A stretch of DNA of 64,000 nucleotides, from contig NC_092577.1 in assembly GCF_037975245.1 (NCBI RefSeq), forward strand, positions 6,975,001 to 7,039,000. Direction: 5' to 3'. Shown in pieces: positions 33,825 to 44,285 of this stretch. The notes below the pieces were generated by a model. It searched no databases and was not told the DNA's origin. It saw only the letters and a list, made by a program, of their open reading frames with translations. Positions within the stretch are counted from its first letter, which is position 1, and each line of letters begins with the position of its first letter. Both the position numbers and the translations under genes were made by a program. Origin of the DNA: Apostichopus japonicus. Taxonomy: Eukaryota; Echinodermata; Holothuroidea; Aspidochirotida; Stichopodidae.

Positions 33825-36800
33825 ATGGACATACGGAATTTTTTCAAAAAACGTGAGAAGAAAGATGAAAAAGAGAGAAGAGAAGAAGAGAATCTGGCGG
33901 GAGAGGACAGTGACATTGAATTCTCAGCAACACAATCGGAAAAGGTCGATGACATTGCCCCGTCGGAAGCAGGAAATGCTACTGTCGATGACAGTAAGTT
34001 ATTATAACTCGTTCGTTAAAATAACTTACTGTCATCGACAGTAGCATGTCTAGTTCGGCATTATTTTTCGAGGAACTACTGCAATACACCTAGCTGGGTC
34101 CCGGTCAGCTTGGTCAGGGGCTAAGGCAGACTATGATTAGCAAGATATAACATGTTTCCGATGTAGTTTCGCAATGTAATTATTGTAGTAAGTTGGCGTG
34201 GTCCGGCACGGCGGCCTATAATATAGCCTAGCCAATATAATACACTATTCTTAAATGGGGGTCTATAGGGGGTGGGAGAAAGAAGGGCATGCCCCATGGG
34301 GAAAATATGAAACCCACAGAAACGTAGACGATAACCTGTCAAAATGTTTCACGGTGTTTGTGAAAATACAGCGTCACATTTCACTGGACAATCACAAACG
34401 TATTTATGATAATATTTTATCACGTGGGCGGCCATTACGTTTGTACATCGTGGAGTCCTGAATCCTGAGGTTCAGCCTCATCCTCCCTCTCCTTGGCTTC
34501 GGCACTGACCTGGTCCGTACCTGGGGGCTGACCTACAGTATATGGCTAATCCTTTAGCATGGATATGCACCCGCTACTTAAGTACAGTTTGAAACTGTAG
34601 ACTACGCTACCGGGATTTGTGAGCAGGTGTTTGCGTACGAGCTCGGACGTGGTGGTGACGTAACAGTAGGGTCAACACTGGCCCCGTGTGCGTGGCCGTA
34701 ATAGGCCCTACTCACGATCGAGAGTAATCTACCAGTGTAAATTCGGGTCTAATTGTAAATGGCTCTCTTAGGCAATTAAAAATGTGTGTATGGTTTTTGG
34801 CCGTAAGGGGAGGGGGGGGGGGGGTAAAGAACTCTGTTGATTTCAATGCAGTCAAAATTTGCAAAAGCAATAACTAAGTTTTAAATATTTATCGCAGGTT
34901 TATACCTCCTGCCTTGTACGTTTCAGGTATGGAGTAACCCGAATACAAACTCTGCTTTTAGTACGGTTTTAATGCCATTCGACTTCTGAAGGCGAATAAG
35001 CCTAACTGTGATAACCAGGGGGAACAGTCATTTAATGGAACAATAAATATTTGTAAGCCTAACACCTGGTGCCTATGTGTGTTTGTGTAATGATCGTTTG
35101 AGGTGAAATTCTGCAAGCATCATATGCAAAAGAGCAACTTACGTAGATTGGGGTTGCGAGAATATCAACGACAAGGAAATATAATGCAGCTGTGCGTTCT
35201 TGTCTTCCTTTCAGCTCAGCATGCGGGTCCAATGCCAAAAGAACCCCGTCTGAGCGACGATACACAGAAAGAAACTGGGGCATCATGCTCTGAAGCAGCT
35301 TCCGAGTCTTCTTGCCATGGACACTGTTGCCGTTTAGATGGTGACGCCCCATTCCGCCAGTTTTCTGAGGAAGACTTTAAAAGTTCGTCAAAAGCCACAC
35401 AGCAACAGAAAAGGAGTTTTTCCGGGAAATGGTTGGAAAGCTACCCATGGCTGATATACTGTAAAACGCGAGGCAGGGCTTTCTGTTACACGTGTCAAAA
35501 AGCCACGATCCATGGCTTCCTAACCTATGCCCCAAAAGGAGATGATGCCTTCATCAAAGTAGGAATGGACAATTGGAAGAAGGCTCTAGAAAGGTTTAAA
35601 AAACACGAGGATAGTCATGTCCACAGGTACAGCCAGCAGGCGCTGGAGGCATTAAAGCAAAAGTCTGTTGCGGCCTTGATGGATCATCATCACGCATTGG
35701 AGGTCGAGCAGCACTATCAGAATCTTCTGAAAGTTATTACATCCTTGAATCTCCTCTGCCGACAAGGGATTTCGCTTCGGGGACATCGCGATGAGGAAGG
35801 AAACGTATATCAACTGCTCCTACTGCGGACATCTGACTGCCCCGATCTAACCAAATGGCTGCAGAATAAGTGCTACATGTCCCACGACATAATAAACGAA
35901 CTGGTTTCGCTGATGGCGAGAGAAGTCACAGTTCAGCTGCTGGCAGAAATCCGTCAGTCCAGATTCTTTGCCATTATTGCTGATGAGACTCGGGACATAA
36001 GTGGCATTGAGCAGATGTCTTTCTGCGTAAGGCACATTGACGGCGACTTTAATGTCAATGAGGACTTCCTTGGCTTTCACAGTTTAGTGGATACCACCAG
36101 TGAAAGTATTTTTAACATTCTATCCGACGTCATGACAAGGATGTCGCTCGATGTGAAGAAGCTGAGAGGGCAGGCTTACGACGGAGCATCGAACATGTCG
36201 GGATCTATTTCAGGTGTCGCCAAGCGATTCAACGATGTGACAGATGACGCTGCCGTCTTTATCCACTGCTATGCGCATCGCCTTAATCTGGTTCTCCAAG
36301 ACGTATGCAAGAATGTTCAGCATGTGCATGATGCACAGGAATTGGTGAAGGATCTATACAACTTTATCAATTTGGCGCCCAAACGGCTGGTGTCGTTCAA
36401 GACCCTCAAGTCGGAACTTTCGCCATCTGATGGTGCCATGCAGCTTCGCCCTTTATGCCCAACTCGGTTTACCGTCCGTACACGGGCATACACAGCTGTT
36501 TTGGAGAATTATGAAGTTCTCCTCAGGACTCTTGAGGACGTAGCCGAGAACGAGCGGGGGGAGGTCCGGGCAAAAGCGGAAGGACTCCTGGCCAAGCTCC
36601 TAAATTTCGAGACGTATTTTGGTTTCAGTGTTGCCAAGGAAGTCTTCTGTGCAGGGGAACAGGTTTCGTCCACATTGCAATCAAGTGCCATCGACTTCCA
36701 GACTGCTATAACAGCAGTATCTATCTACAAGCGGTACCTTCAGGATCTACGTAGCGAAGAAGCTTACGACAATCTGTTCGAGAGATGTGTCACAGAATCG

Positions 36801-37484
36801 GAGAAGTTCAACTGTTCACCACCAAGCATGCCAAGGCGGAGGCGTGCACCAAGGCGAATAGATGGTGACACTGAACCTGCTCGTTGGAATACGGCACAAG
36901 AGTACTACCGTTACCAAGTATATCAGGTTCTGGACTGCTGTATGATGGCCCTTGATGAGCGCTTCAACGCCGAAACCCTGTCTAAGCTCATGAAGACCGA
37001 AGAGCTAATGATGACGGCAGCAAATGGTCAAGTGGTGAGAGAGGATATTCTTCAAGCAGTCCAGGATGCATACAAGAAGGATCTGGACACTTCAAGGCTC
37101 GCGTCCGAAATCAAATTATTCGGAGCTGCTAAAGAGGCGTACAACGCCGCCACTGGTGAGAACATCAAGAGAGTTTCTTCCATGACAACTATTCGCAGCT
37201 TTTTCACGGGCATCCCAGGCGGAATGCAGCTATTCAGTGAATTAGCAAAACTGTTAATGTTGTACTTGACCGTTCCCCTGACATCATGTACAGCAGAACG
37301 GTCGTTCTCCTCTCTTCGACGTCTCAAAACATACATGCGATCAACGATGACCCAACAGCGACTTAATGACCTTACAATCCTGCATGTACACAAAAAGATC
37401 GCGCAACAACTGGACGAAAGAATCATTGCGAGAAAATTCATCAACGACGTTGATCGACGAGAGTGCTACTTCGGGAAACGTTAA
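33825..37484 (+). CDS. hAT transposase, ZMYM1/TTF-type, two exons
   Basis: Exon 1 is 33825-33993 (MDIRNFFKKREKKDE, the usual opening of this transposase group, then an acidic linker). Its donor is GATGACA|GTAAGTT. Exon 2 is 35215-37484, after CTTGTCTTCCTTTCAG. Both junctions are phase 1 and join as ...VDDTQHAGP..., giving about 812 residues. A TTF-type zinc-finger region (WLIYCKTRGRAFCYTC, with a later KKHEDSHVH) is followed by the RNase H-like core: first D in IIADETRDIS, second D in GQAYDGASNMSG, the CYAHRLNLVL motif, the long alpha-helical insertion, and the C-terminal dimerisation region with E in TSCTAERSFSSLRRLKTYMR. It would cut at the element ends and rejoin them at 8-bp staggered sites. 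Starting translation inside exon 2 (GTG 35103 or ATG 35124) would read through intron sequence and is unlikely. The exon 1 donor is covered by a perfect inverted repeat. Confidence 0.9.
33976..34047. promoter_or_regulatory. Perfect 28-bp inverted repeat over the transposase splice donor
   Basis: Arms 33976-34003 and 34020-34047 are perfect reverse complements around a 16-base loop. The left arm contains the last 18 coding bases of exon 1 and the first ten intron bases, including GTAAGT. In the pre-mRNA the donor would sit inside a 28-bp duplex. The arms could have arisen by a templated inversion at a break. Confidence 0.9.
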
Positions 37485-38140
37485 AGTCTAATGGATGACT
37501 AGATCATGATTATTTGGTATTTTGGACTTTTTGGTACCTTCTACATTGAGGAAATCTAATCTCTGTTCTGAAAGAATTGCAGTCGATACGAGGGTAAAAA
37601 CAATGGGATAGTGGGATGGTGGTCTGGGTAAGGAATCACAAAAGGGGTGGGGTGGGAGTGGTGGGGAGCAGGGCGAACATGGGGGGGGGGGAGGTTCGGA
37701 GCATTGCAACTGATATGATAATCGATTGTCTGTATCATGCCTCATCGAATATTAGTGTTTTAAATAAGAGTGCAATAAGCTAAACGCTACACAATTTGCG
37801 TTTACACTACGAGTACACTCAAGGCGTGGAACATGGCTCTATGTTTAAACGCAATCAATGATTAAACGAACAAAAGCACAATATTAGCATTTCACTTGTA
37901 TTGTATAGGGTACATGCATTCGTGACAGTGCTTGGTTCATAGATTTGTTGGCAACTGCACATGGTTTTGGAATTACCCATTTGTTGACATTAAGAAATGC
38001 TTTCAGTTTTTTATTTATGACATTTATTTAAATATTGCATTTAATTGCAAGTAGTAATTTACTACACTCAAAAACGTCTTTGCGAGTACACTATACGAGT
38101 AATAGCTACTCTCTTAAAACACCATCGAATATACACAATT

Positions 38141-38345
38141 ACACATAACAATGTTTTCACAGATATTTACGTGCAATCTGAGAAATTGCAGGCTTGAGAC
38201 CCATATTTTAGGGCTAGGTATTCGCAGCATAAAACACCTCGGGAAGTGCCGTTTCCGGCCATCTGGGGGGTTTGAAAAACCCAAAATTTTCTTGTACGCT
38301 CCGCGCCAACCGATGGTGGCGCTCCGCTTAGATGGTCTCCACACA
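38141..38345 (+). repeat. hAT subterminal module in the autonomous element
   Basis: GGGAAGTGCCGTTTCCGGCC, CCCAAAATTTTCTTGTACGC and GGTGGCGCTCCGCTTAGATG match in order the same blocks in the elements at 31244, 53167 and 54382 (plus strand) and 29556 (minus strand). It lies 45-160 bp inside the right terminus in each. Confidence 0.75.
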
Positions 38346-38884
38346 TTAGCCCCCCCAATAATTTTCCCGTTCCGCCGCGCCTGAGGCTGTACATACGAGG
38401 CCTCTTAACAAGACTAACGACATACTCAAATAGCATACTCTATTTGCAAAGCATTTGGTAGTTAACCTTCATTTCTTTCGGAAAGAATCATATAAACTTC
38501 CAAATAATTGCAATCGATGTAAGGATTAAGGTAAAAACATGCACACAACTACGAACATGGGCGAGAGCGCCACTGAGTACCCTGCTATCGGTACGGTGTT
38601 CGCTATAGAGCCATTGGTGAAGCCCAATCATACAGCTGTATGGACGTCGGGAATTTCCCCATTCGTAAAGGTCCTCTCGGAATCCAGCCAATCACGTAAG
38701 AGCATAGAAATTGATTGCGTAAGAGAGACCTATTGCGTAGTTCATTCATTGCGCAATGTATTTTGGTCAGAATTTCGTAGCTGAACTGGGCCTACCGTAT
38801 AGCATAATCCAATTACACTGTTGACAGGTTGTACATTGTGGCTAAGCAAAACATCAATTTCTTTGTCTCAAATATCGAACAAAT

Positions 38885-41800
38885 ATGACGAAAACAGACG
38901 AAGATGACAAGAAAAGTCCAGTAGATGGCCATGATGATAACAGAAATGTAAGACAGCATAACAACGTCATTGCAGCGTACGCTTCGAATGGGAAAAGAAT
39001 AATTGTTTATACTTGTTGAAAGTTAAGCCTAACGTTAACTTACAGTTACAGGCCTGGCTAGAATGATGTAGACTAGGCCTAAGCTCTAGGTTGTTTGTGG
39101 TAACTTAACGGAAAGGGTAAGGAGTACGTTTAAAGGCTTAAGGAAAGTGGCTAACAGAACCTTAAGTGCCAGTACACTAAGATACACAGGCAAGGGACAA
39201 GCCTGGTTAACTATTGGGTAGGGGTATACTGTAGGTCTAGCCCTACATCATAGTACAGCACTATCAGTATGTATCCTCCTGCAAGCAGGAACTCGTGAAG
39301 AAGCCTCATTGGCTTACCAAAGCCGCAAGCTGTCAGAAGTCAGTCTCTTACATTCACATTTAACGTCCATGATTATGAATTGTTTATTGTCAACAACTCT
39401 GTAACTGGATGACATACATTAATCTGGGAGTGACTCGAACCGGGGACCTTATGATTGGAAGGCACCGGTGTTAACCACTGAGCTAACACTCTGTATAGCA
39501 AACATCAGTAGCCTTGATGTTTCAATTCAAGTTCTACTTTGCCCATATACTGTAGGACATTAATGAACCAAGGATAAGTACTCTACAGTAAGACCAAATA
39601 CATGCAAAGTATTGATCTCCTGGAATAATTGCAGAATAGACCTACCCCACAACTTTGAAGCAACACCCTCAAAAGAGATTGGCCACCGCATCCTTATAGG
39701 GAGTCCAGTAGGGAGTGTGTGCCTACACCGTCAGGATGGTTCATGTTTTGTTTTGCCATTCCTATTGAGAACAACCCATCATTACATTGTTATTAATATG
39801 GGGCCTGATTGAAACTAAAATTTGTTTGTGATTTCAGTACTAAACACGTTATCAGATATATTATTCTGATAATAATAGAGCCGTTTTGCGAAAGTAAAAT
39901 TTCTGAAGGGTAATATGGTTGCCTAGTGTCTGAGTTGGTGCAGCCAACTACAGTGTAATCAGATTCTCATTCTTATTTAATTTAGCCGTTTTATGAAAGA
40001 TAAATTTCTGAAGGGTAAATCAGTTACCTAGTTGGTGTGATGGTGAAGCCAGCTAAAGAGTAGAGCTTTGTATTGAGGGGTATTCTGCAATTAAGCTGAT
40101 CTCTTTTCCAGCCATGTCAGAGGAAATATCTTACAAAGAAAGGTTATCCTCACAAAAAATTTACAAAATAGGTGCCTGATACTCCTGATAACTTTGATCA
40201 CATTCTAGAGAGAAAGAAAAGAAAAATACAGCTGAGTGTAACTCAGATTTTTAGAGAACTATGTTTAGTATATATGATTTACTTTGGCCGATTTTCTTTG
40301 ATAAAATGCTGTTTATATGCCAAAAATATTTAATTTTGAGAATTTCTAGACTTTGCTAAAGATATAAATTACTTCAATTTAATGCTATGTTGTTTAATTG
40401 GCTGTTAGAGGGCATTGTGGTTAAGGCAGTGGACTTGTGATCTAAGGGTTGTAAGTTTAAATCCTGGAAAGATCATTACGTTGTGTCTTTGGGCAAGGCA
40501 CTTAATATTGTTTGCCTCTCTTCACCCAGGTGTATAAATAGGGACTTGTAAGGTAACTTGTAAACATAGAACTTTGTGTGCACTGGTTTGTGACTGCACC
40601 CTACGGGAAGTCCCCCAGGGAACACGCAAATGCGGTGCAATTTAAGTGCCCCAGGAGGGTTTGTTGAATTGTACACACTTTGGTATGTGGTTGTGACAGG
40701 GGTTAAGTTGTAAAGTCATTTGAGGCTTGTCCTCAAACAATACTGTAAACCTTCAACGTTTTTGGAACTGCAGATTACAATATAAGTAAAGGCAAACATG
40801 ATCTTGATGGTCTTCATTATTTCTTTGGGTCAATTATCCAGCACAGTCGGCAGATCTATACAAGACTTGTTTTCAACATGGTAGACTGAATTGAAAATAG
40901 AAATAACATTTTTTCTTGATATACATGTACGGTAGTTCAATCGCACAAGAGGAAGCCAGTAAGTTACTAATACTCATAGCATTGAAAACTTTGTGAGATA
41001 TAGAATTGTAAATCATCCATTAGCAGCTGTGTATTCTCAAAACTTACTTTTTAACTAGCTATATAGCTTCGCCTATTTTTCCTCTTGTTTGATCCTTCAG
41101 TGATTGCAATGGCGAACCCATGTTTACATCTCTCCAATTGGGTTTCACACTTTCAACTGTACATGATTATGCTGTACATTTCGAAATTTGGCAATTTTAA
41201 TTTTAAAGCCGTTGCTATATCTATACCTTACTGTACAGTATATCCCAAAACAGGAGAGCATGATGCTAAATATCAGGGATAAATAGTAGGTATTGTAAGG
41301 TACTTTATGGTTCAATCTGTACCCTTTGTTATTCTAAAGAGTTGGACAATCCTGGTTAGAGATGTCATTGTTAGGGTTTTCTCTTTGGCTATATGTTTAG
41401 TACACTAAGTACAATGGTTTTCATGATAATCTAGTACTGCAACATCACCGAGTATTTTCCAGCAAAAATTGCTAACAAGTATTCAAATCTGTAACTGTGT
41501 TTTACTCTCCAACAAAAGCAAAAGTTCAGAAATTGAGGAAATTTAAATGCAACTGAAATATTTTTTACAGTACAGCATGTGATATTTACCACAGTAACTA
41601 GTTTTCTTTACCATAGCCCCCACCACTTTACACCTCCCATATCCTGCATGTTCTAGCTACTGTAGTCACATCTCATGTAAGTATTATACTGCAGAATACA
41701 TGAACGACTCTGAATTTTTTTCTCCCAATCGTCTGTAGTCACTCGGCGGCAAAGTGAGGAAACAGGGAGGCCGTAAAGGGAAGAGAGCTTCGAAGGCAAT

Positions 41801-43267
41801 CGATCAGAAAACCAAACTGGAGAGGAGTCGACAGAGTGCCAGGGAGTGCAGAGCCAGGAAGAAAGAAAAGTACCAACTGCTGGAAGAAATGGTTGAAGGG
41901 AAGGAGAAGGATGTTCTTGATTTAAGGAAACAGCTAGAATCGGTAAGCAGGAATGACCTAAACGCCAAGGGGGGGGGGGGGGGGATTGACACAGTGGATG
42001 GGAGGAGGATAATCTTGATTTAAGACAACAGCTAAAATCGGTAAGAAGGAATTACCTAAATGCCAAGGGGGGGGGGCGAAGGGGAGAGGGGGAAATTGAC
42101 ACAGTGGAGGGGAGGAGGATGTTCTTGATTTAAGAAAACATCTAAAATTGGTAAGAAGGAATTACCTAAATGCCAGGGGGTGGGGGGAGGGGAGAGGGGG
42201 AAATTGACACAGTGGATGGGAGGAGGATGTTCTTGATTTAAGAAAACATCTAAAATCGGTAAGAAGGAATTACCTAAATGCCAGGGGGTGGGGGGGGGGA
42301 GGGGAGATTGACACAGTGGAAGGGAGGAGGATGTTCTTAATTTAAGAAAACAGCAAGAATCGGTAAGAAGGGATTACCTAAATGCCAAGGGGGGGGGGGG
42401 GGGCAAAGGGGAGAGGGGGAAATTGACACAGTGGAGGGGAGGAGGATGTTCTTGATTAAAGAAAACAGCTAGAATCGGTATGCAGGAATGACATAAATGC
42501 CAGGGGGTGGGGGGAGGGGAGATTGACAAAGTGGAGGGGAGGAGGATGTTCTTGATTTAAGACAACAGCTACAATCGGTAAGAGGGAATTACCTTAATGC
42601 TGGGGGTTGGGGGTAGGGACTGGCACAGTGGATTTAAGAAAACAGCTAGAATCTGTAAGCAGGAATGACCTAAACGTTGCATGGGGTGGGGGGGGGGAGA
42701 TTGACACAGTGGAGGGGAGGAGGATGTTCTTGATTTAAGAAAACAGCTAAAACAGGTAAGAGGGAATTACCTTAATGCTGGGGGTGGGGGAGGGTGGGGG
42801 ACTGGCACATTGGAGGGGAGGATGATGTTCTTGATTTAAGATCAGCTAGAATCGGTCAGCTATAATTACCTAAAGACTCCAGGGTGTGGGGTTGCATGGT
42901 GGGGGGGGTAGGTTGGGGAATTTGGAGGAATACATGGATAAATTTTGCTGAACTACAATCATTGGCTCAAATGAAAGGATTAACTGCTGTTCCTTTCTCG
43001 CATATATGTGTGACACCACCATCCTTGTGTCTTGTTCTGGGTACAGCCACATATCAGAACATTTCTCCTTTATGCTAATTACTATCAAAGTATGCTTCAC
43101 TGCCTGATGTATAAACAAAGAACATATAAACATTTACGAAATTGGCGTTTTCTTTGCAGCTCAAAAAGCAACTGTCGAATGGAGTTTTACCGAAACCTGA
43201 GGATATCTTGCCGGTAGTAAAAGTGCAGCCATCTGAGGATCTAGTAGATTCGGAGAAGAAGGGTTGA
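38885..43267 (+). CDS. CREBL2: CREBL2 / REPTOR-BP-like bZIP protein, three exons
   Basis: Exon 1 is 38885-38947 (ATG 38885, MTKTDEDDKKSPVDGHDDNR, donor AAT|GTAAGA). Exon 2 is 41739-41942 (after TCGTCTGTAG; donor TCG|GTAAGC). Exon 3 is 43160-43267 (after TTTTCTTTGCAG; TGA at 43265). All junctions are phase 0, giving 124 residues; the vertebrate protein is about 120. Exon 2 holds SLGGKVRKQGGRKGKR, a basic region KLERSRQSARECRARKKEKY with the bZIP N-x7-R-like core in its CREBL2 form, and a short leucine zipper LLEEMVEGKEKDVLDLRKQL. Exon 3 gives a LKKQLSNGVLPKPEDILPVV tail, which aligns with the CREBL2 C-terminus. In flies this protein partners REPTOR in the TORC1-controlled nutrient response; vertebrate CREBL2 is linked to metabolism. 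It is nuclear. The right end of the autonomous hAT element is only 501 bp upstream of the start. Confidence 0.9.
39267..39493 (-). mobile_element. tRNA-derived SINE, minus strand, in CREBL2 intron 1
   Basis: Reading the minus strand from 39493, the A box is TTAGCTCAGTGGTTAA (39471-39486) and the B box is GGTTCGAGTCA (39431-39441), spaced as in a tRNA gene. Downstream come CATCCAGTTACAGAGTTG and a tail GAGTTCCTGCTTGCAGGAGG, in which CCTGCTTGCAGG is a small palindrome. Copies lie at 30395-30645 and, tail only, at 44893-44985. Confidence 0.8.
39880..40070. repeat. Two-copy direct repeat in CREBL2 intron 1
   Basis: AGCCGTTTTGCGAAAGTAAA ... TTTCTGAAGGGTAA ... GTTGCCTAG at about 39880 is repeated with changes at about 39984. 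No gene. Confidence 0.5.
40399..40745 (+). mobile_element. tRNA-derived SINE with TGTCTTTGGGCAAGGCAC core, plus strand
   Basis: A box TGGTTAAGGCAGTGG at 40418-40432 and a B-box-like AGTTTAAATCC at 40454-40464 mark the tRNA-like head. The next segment, TGTCTTTGGGCAAGGCACTT at 40484-40503, is the conserved piece found after the head in many animal SINEs, including those of sea urchins and fishes. The body continues to about 40745 (CCTCAAACAATACTGTAAAC). It sits in CREBL2 intron 1 in sense orientation. Confidence 0.8.
41905..42880 (+). repeat. Minisatellite of exon 2 end plus splice donor, CREBL2 intron 2
   Basis: Units of about 77-115 bp carry GGAGGATGTTCTTGATTTAA, then GAAAACAGCTAGAATCG|GTAAG, then AATTACCTAAATGCCA, a poly-G run and GATTGACACAGTGG. 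The first unit is the real exon 2 end. Donor-like sites follow at 42041, 42151, 42259, 42363, 42478 (GTATGC), 42578, 42655, 42756 and 42855 (GTCAGC), so there are about nine copies after the genuine one at 41943. Most keep GTAAG intact. Each unit also has an ACAG before its exon-like piece, though without a pyrimidine tract. Confidence 0.9.
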
Positions 43268-43575
43268 AATGATTTCTCAACGATGGACCACCTGTGAAGC
43301 TAAATTTACTACTTGGGGTTTTGACATCACCTTAATTTATCATAAAAATATGATATTTATTTTAGATGTTGTGAAAATTGTATCATATCAGATAAAGGTA
43401 ATCTAGCATTTTACTGATACTGTAGGTTTCAAATGGTTTTGCACCTTAAGGGTAGCATGGAACAGAGTTTTCTTGCCATTTGGGGAAGTTTTGCTCGATT
43501 CATTCTTGCAAAGCTTGGACGAAATGGAAGGCAGTCAAACAAAGCCGAAGATCAAGTTTCTCCAAACTATTTGAA

Positions 43576-43581
43576 AATAAA
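43576..43581 (+). terminator. Candidate CREBL2 poly(A) signal
   Basis: AATAAA lies 309 bases after the TGA. It is one of few such hexamers in the A-rich stretch after the gene and therefore only a candidate. Confidence 0.4.
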
Positions 43582-43760
43582 AATCAGAATCAATGAAATT
43601 ATGAAAATCAATTGAATGATAAAGTTCTCAATCATCAAATCAAGAAAACTAGTTTGTTTCACCCCAAAATGTGGGACGATTAGACAGATTGCAGTTAATT
43701 CATAAAAGGCATCATGGATTGATAGAGTAGACAAAATGGATATAGTCCACAAAAAATGAG

Positions 43761-44280
43761 GTTTTCTACAGTCTACACTATTGGAAAGACTAGTAGATTG
43801 TTTTCTATTGTCTACACTATACTAGCAAATAGAGTTTCTACAGTCTACACTATTGGAAAGACCAGTCGACTGTTGTTCTACAGTCTACACTATTTGAAAG
43901 ACTAGTAGATTGTTTTCTTCAATCTACACTATATGAAAGACCAGTAGACTGCTTTTGTACAGTCTACACTATATGAAAGACTAGTAAATGTAGTTTCTAC
44001 AGTCTACAATATTGGAAAGACCAGTGGACTGTTGTTCTACAGTGTACTCTATTTGAAAGACTAGTAGATTGTTTTCTACAGTCTACACTATATGAAAGAC
44101 CAGTAGACTGCTTTTGTACAGTCTACACTATATGAAAGACTAGCAAATGGAGTTTCTACAGTCTACACTATTGGAAAGACAAGTCAAAGACTTGTAGATT
44201 GTTTTCTATAGTCTACACTATTTTAAAGACTAGTAGACTGTTTGTCTACAGTCTACACTATTTGAAAGTACAGTAGACAA
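43761..44280. repeat. 58-bp tandem repeat downstream of CREBL2
   Basis: About nine units of CTACAGTCTACACTATTTGA followed by AAGACTAGTAGATTGTTTT, with variants (GACCAGTAGACTGCTTTTG, ACTAGCAAATGGAGTTT). Type variants alternate, so some units were duplicated as pairs. No gene. Confidence 0.85.
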
Positions 44281-44285
44281 AATCT

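Larger units (their letters stand above)
32863..38383 (+). mobile_element. Complete autonomous hAT transposon (5.52 kb)
   Basis: The left end CAGTGGCGGCGGAACCGG and the right end CCGTTCCGCCGCGCCTG are inverted copies with few mismatches. AGGCTGTA is directly repeated on both sides (32855-32862 and 38384-38391), a perfect 8-bp hAT target duplication. Next to both ends lies a C-rich AGCCCCCCCAATA box. The right subterminal part (38230-38340) carries the module shared with the small hAT elements. The interior holds a two-exon transposase gene with no visible lesion. Intact ends, a perfect target duplication and an intact gene suggest a recent insertion; activity is not shown by sequence. Confidence 0.92.

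Noticed and set aside
35103-35214. Transposase start inside the single long frame (GTG 35103 or ATG 35124)
   Set aside because: A strong acceptor at 35214 and the MDIRNFFKKR exon at 33825 in matching phase give a better gene model.
37052-37444. 130-codon minus-strand frame in the hAT transposase
   Set aside because: Antisense shadow of the conserved transposase C-terminus.
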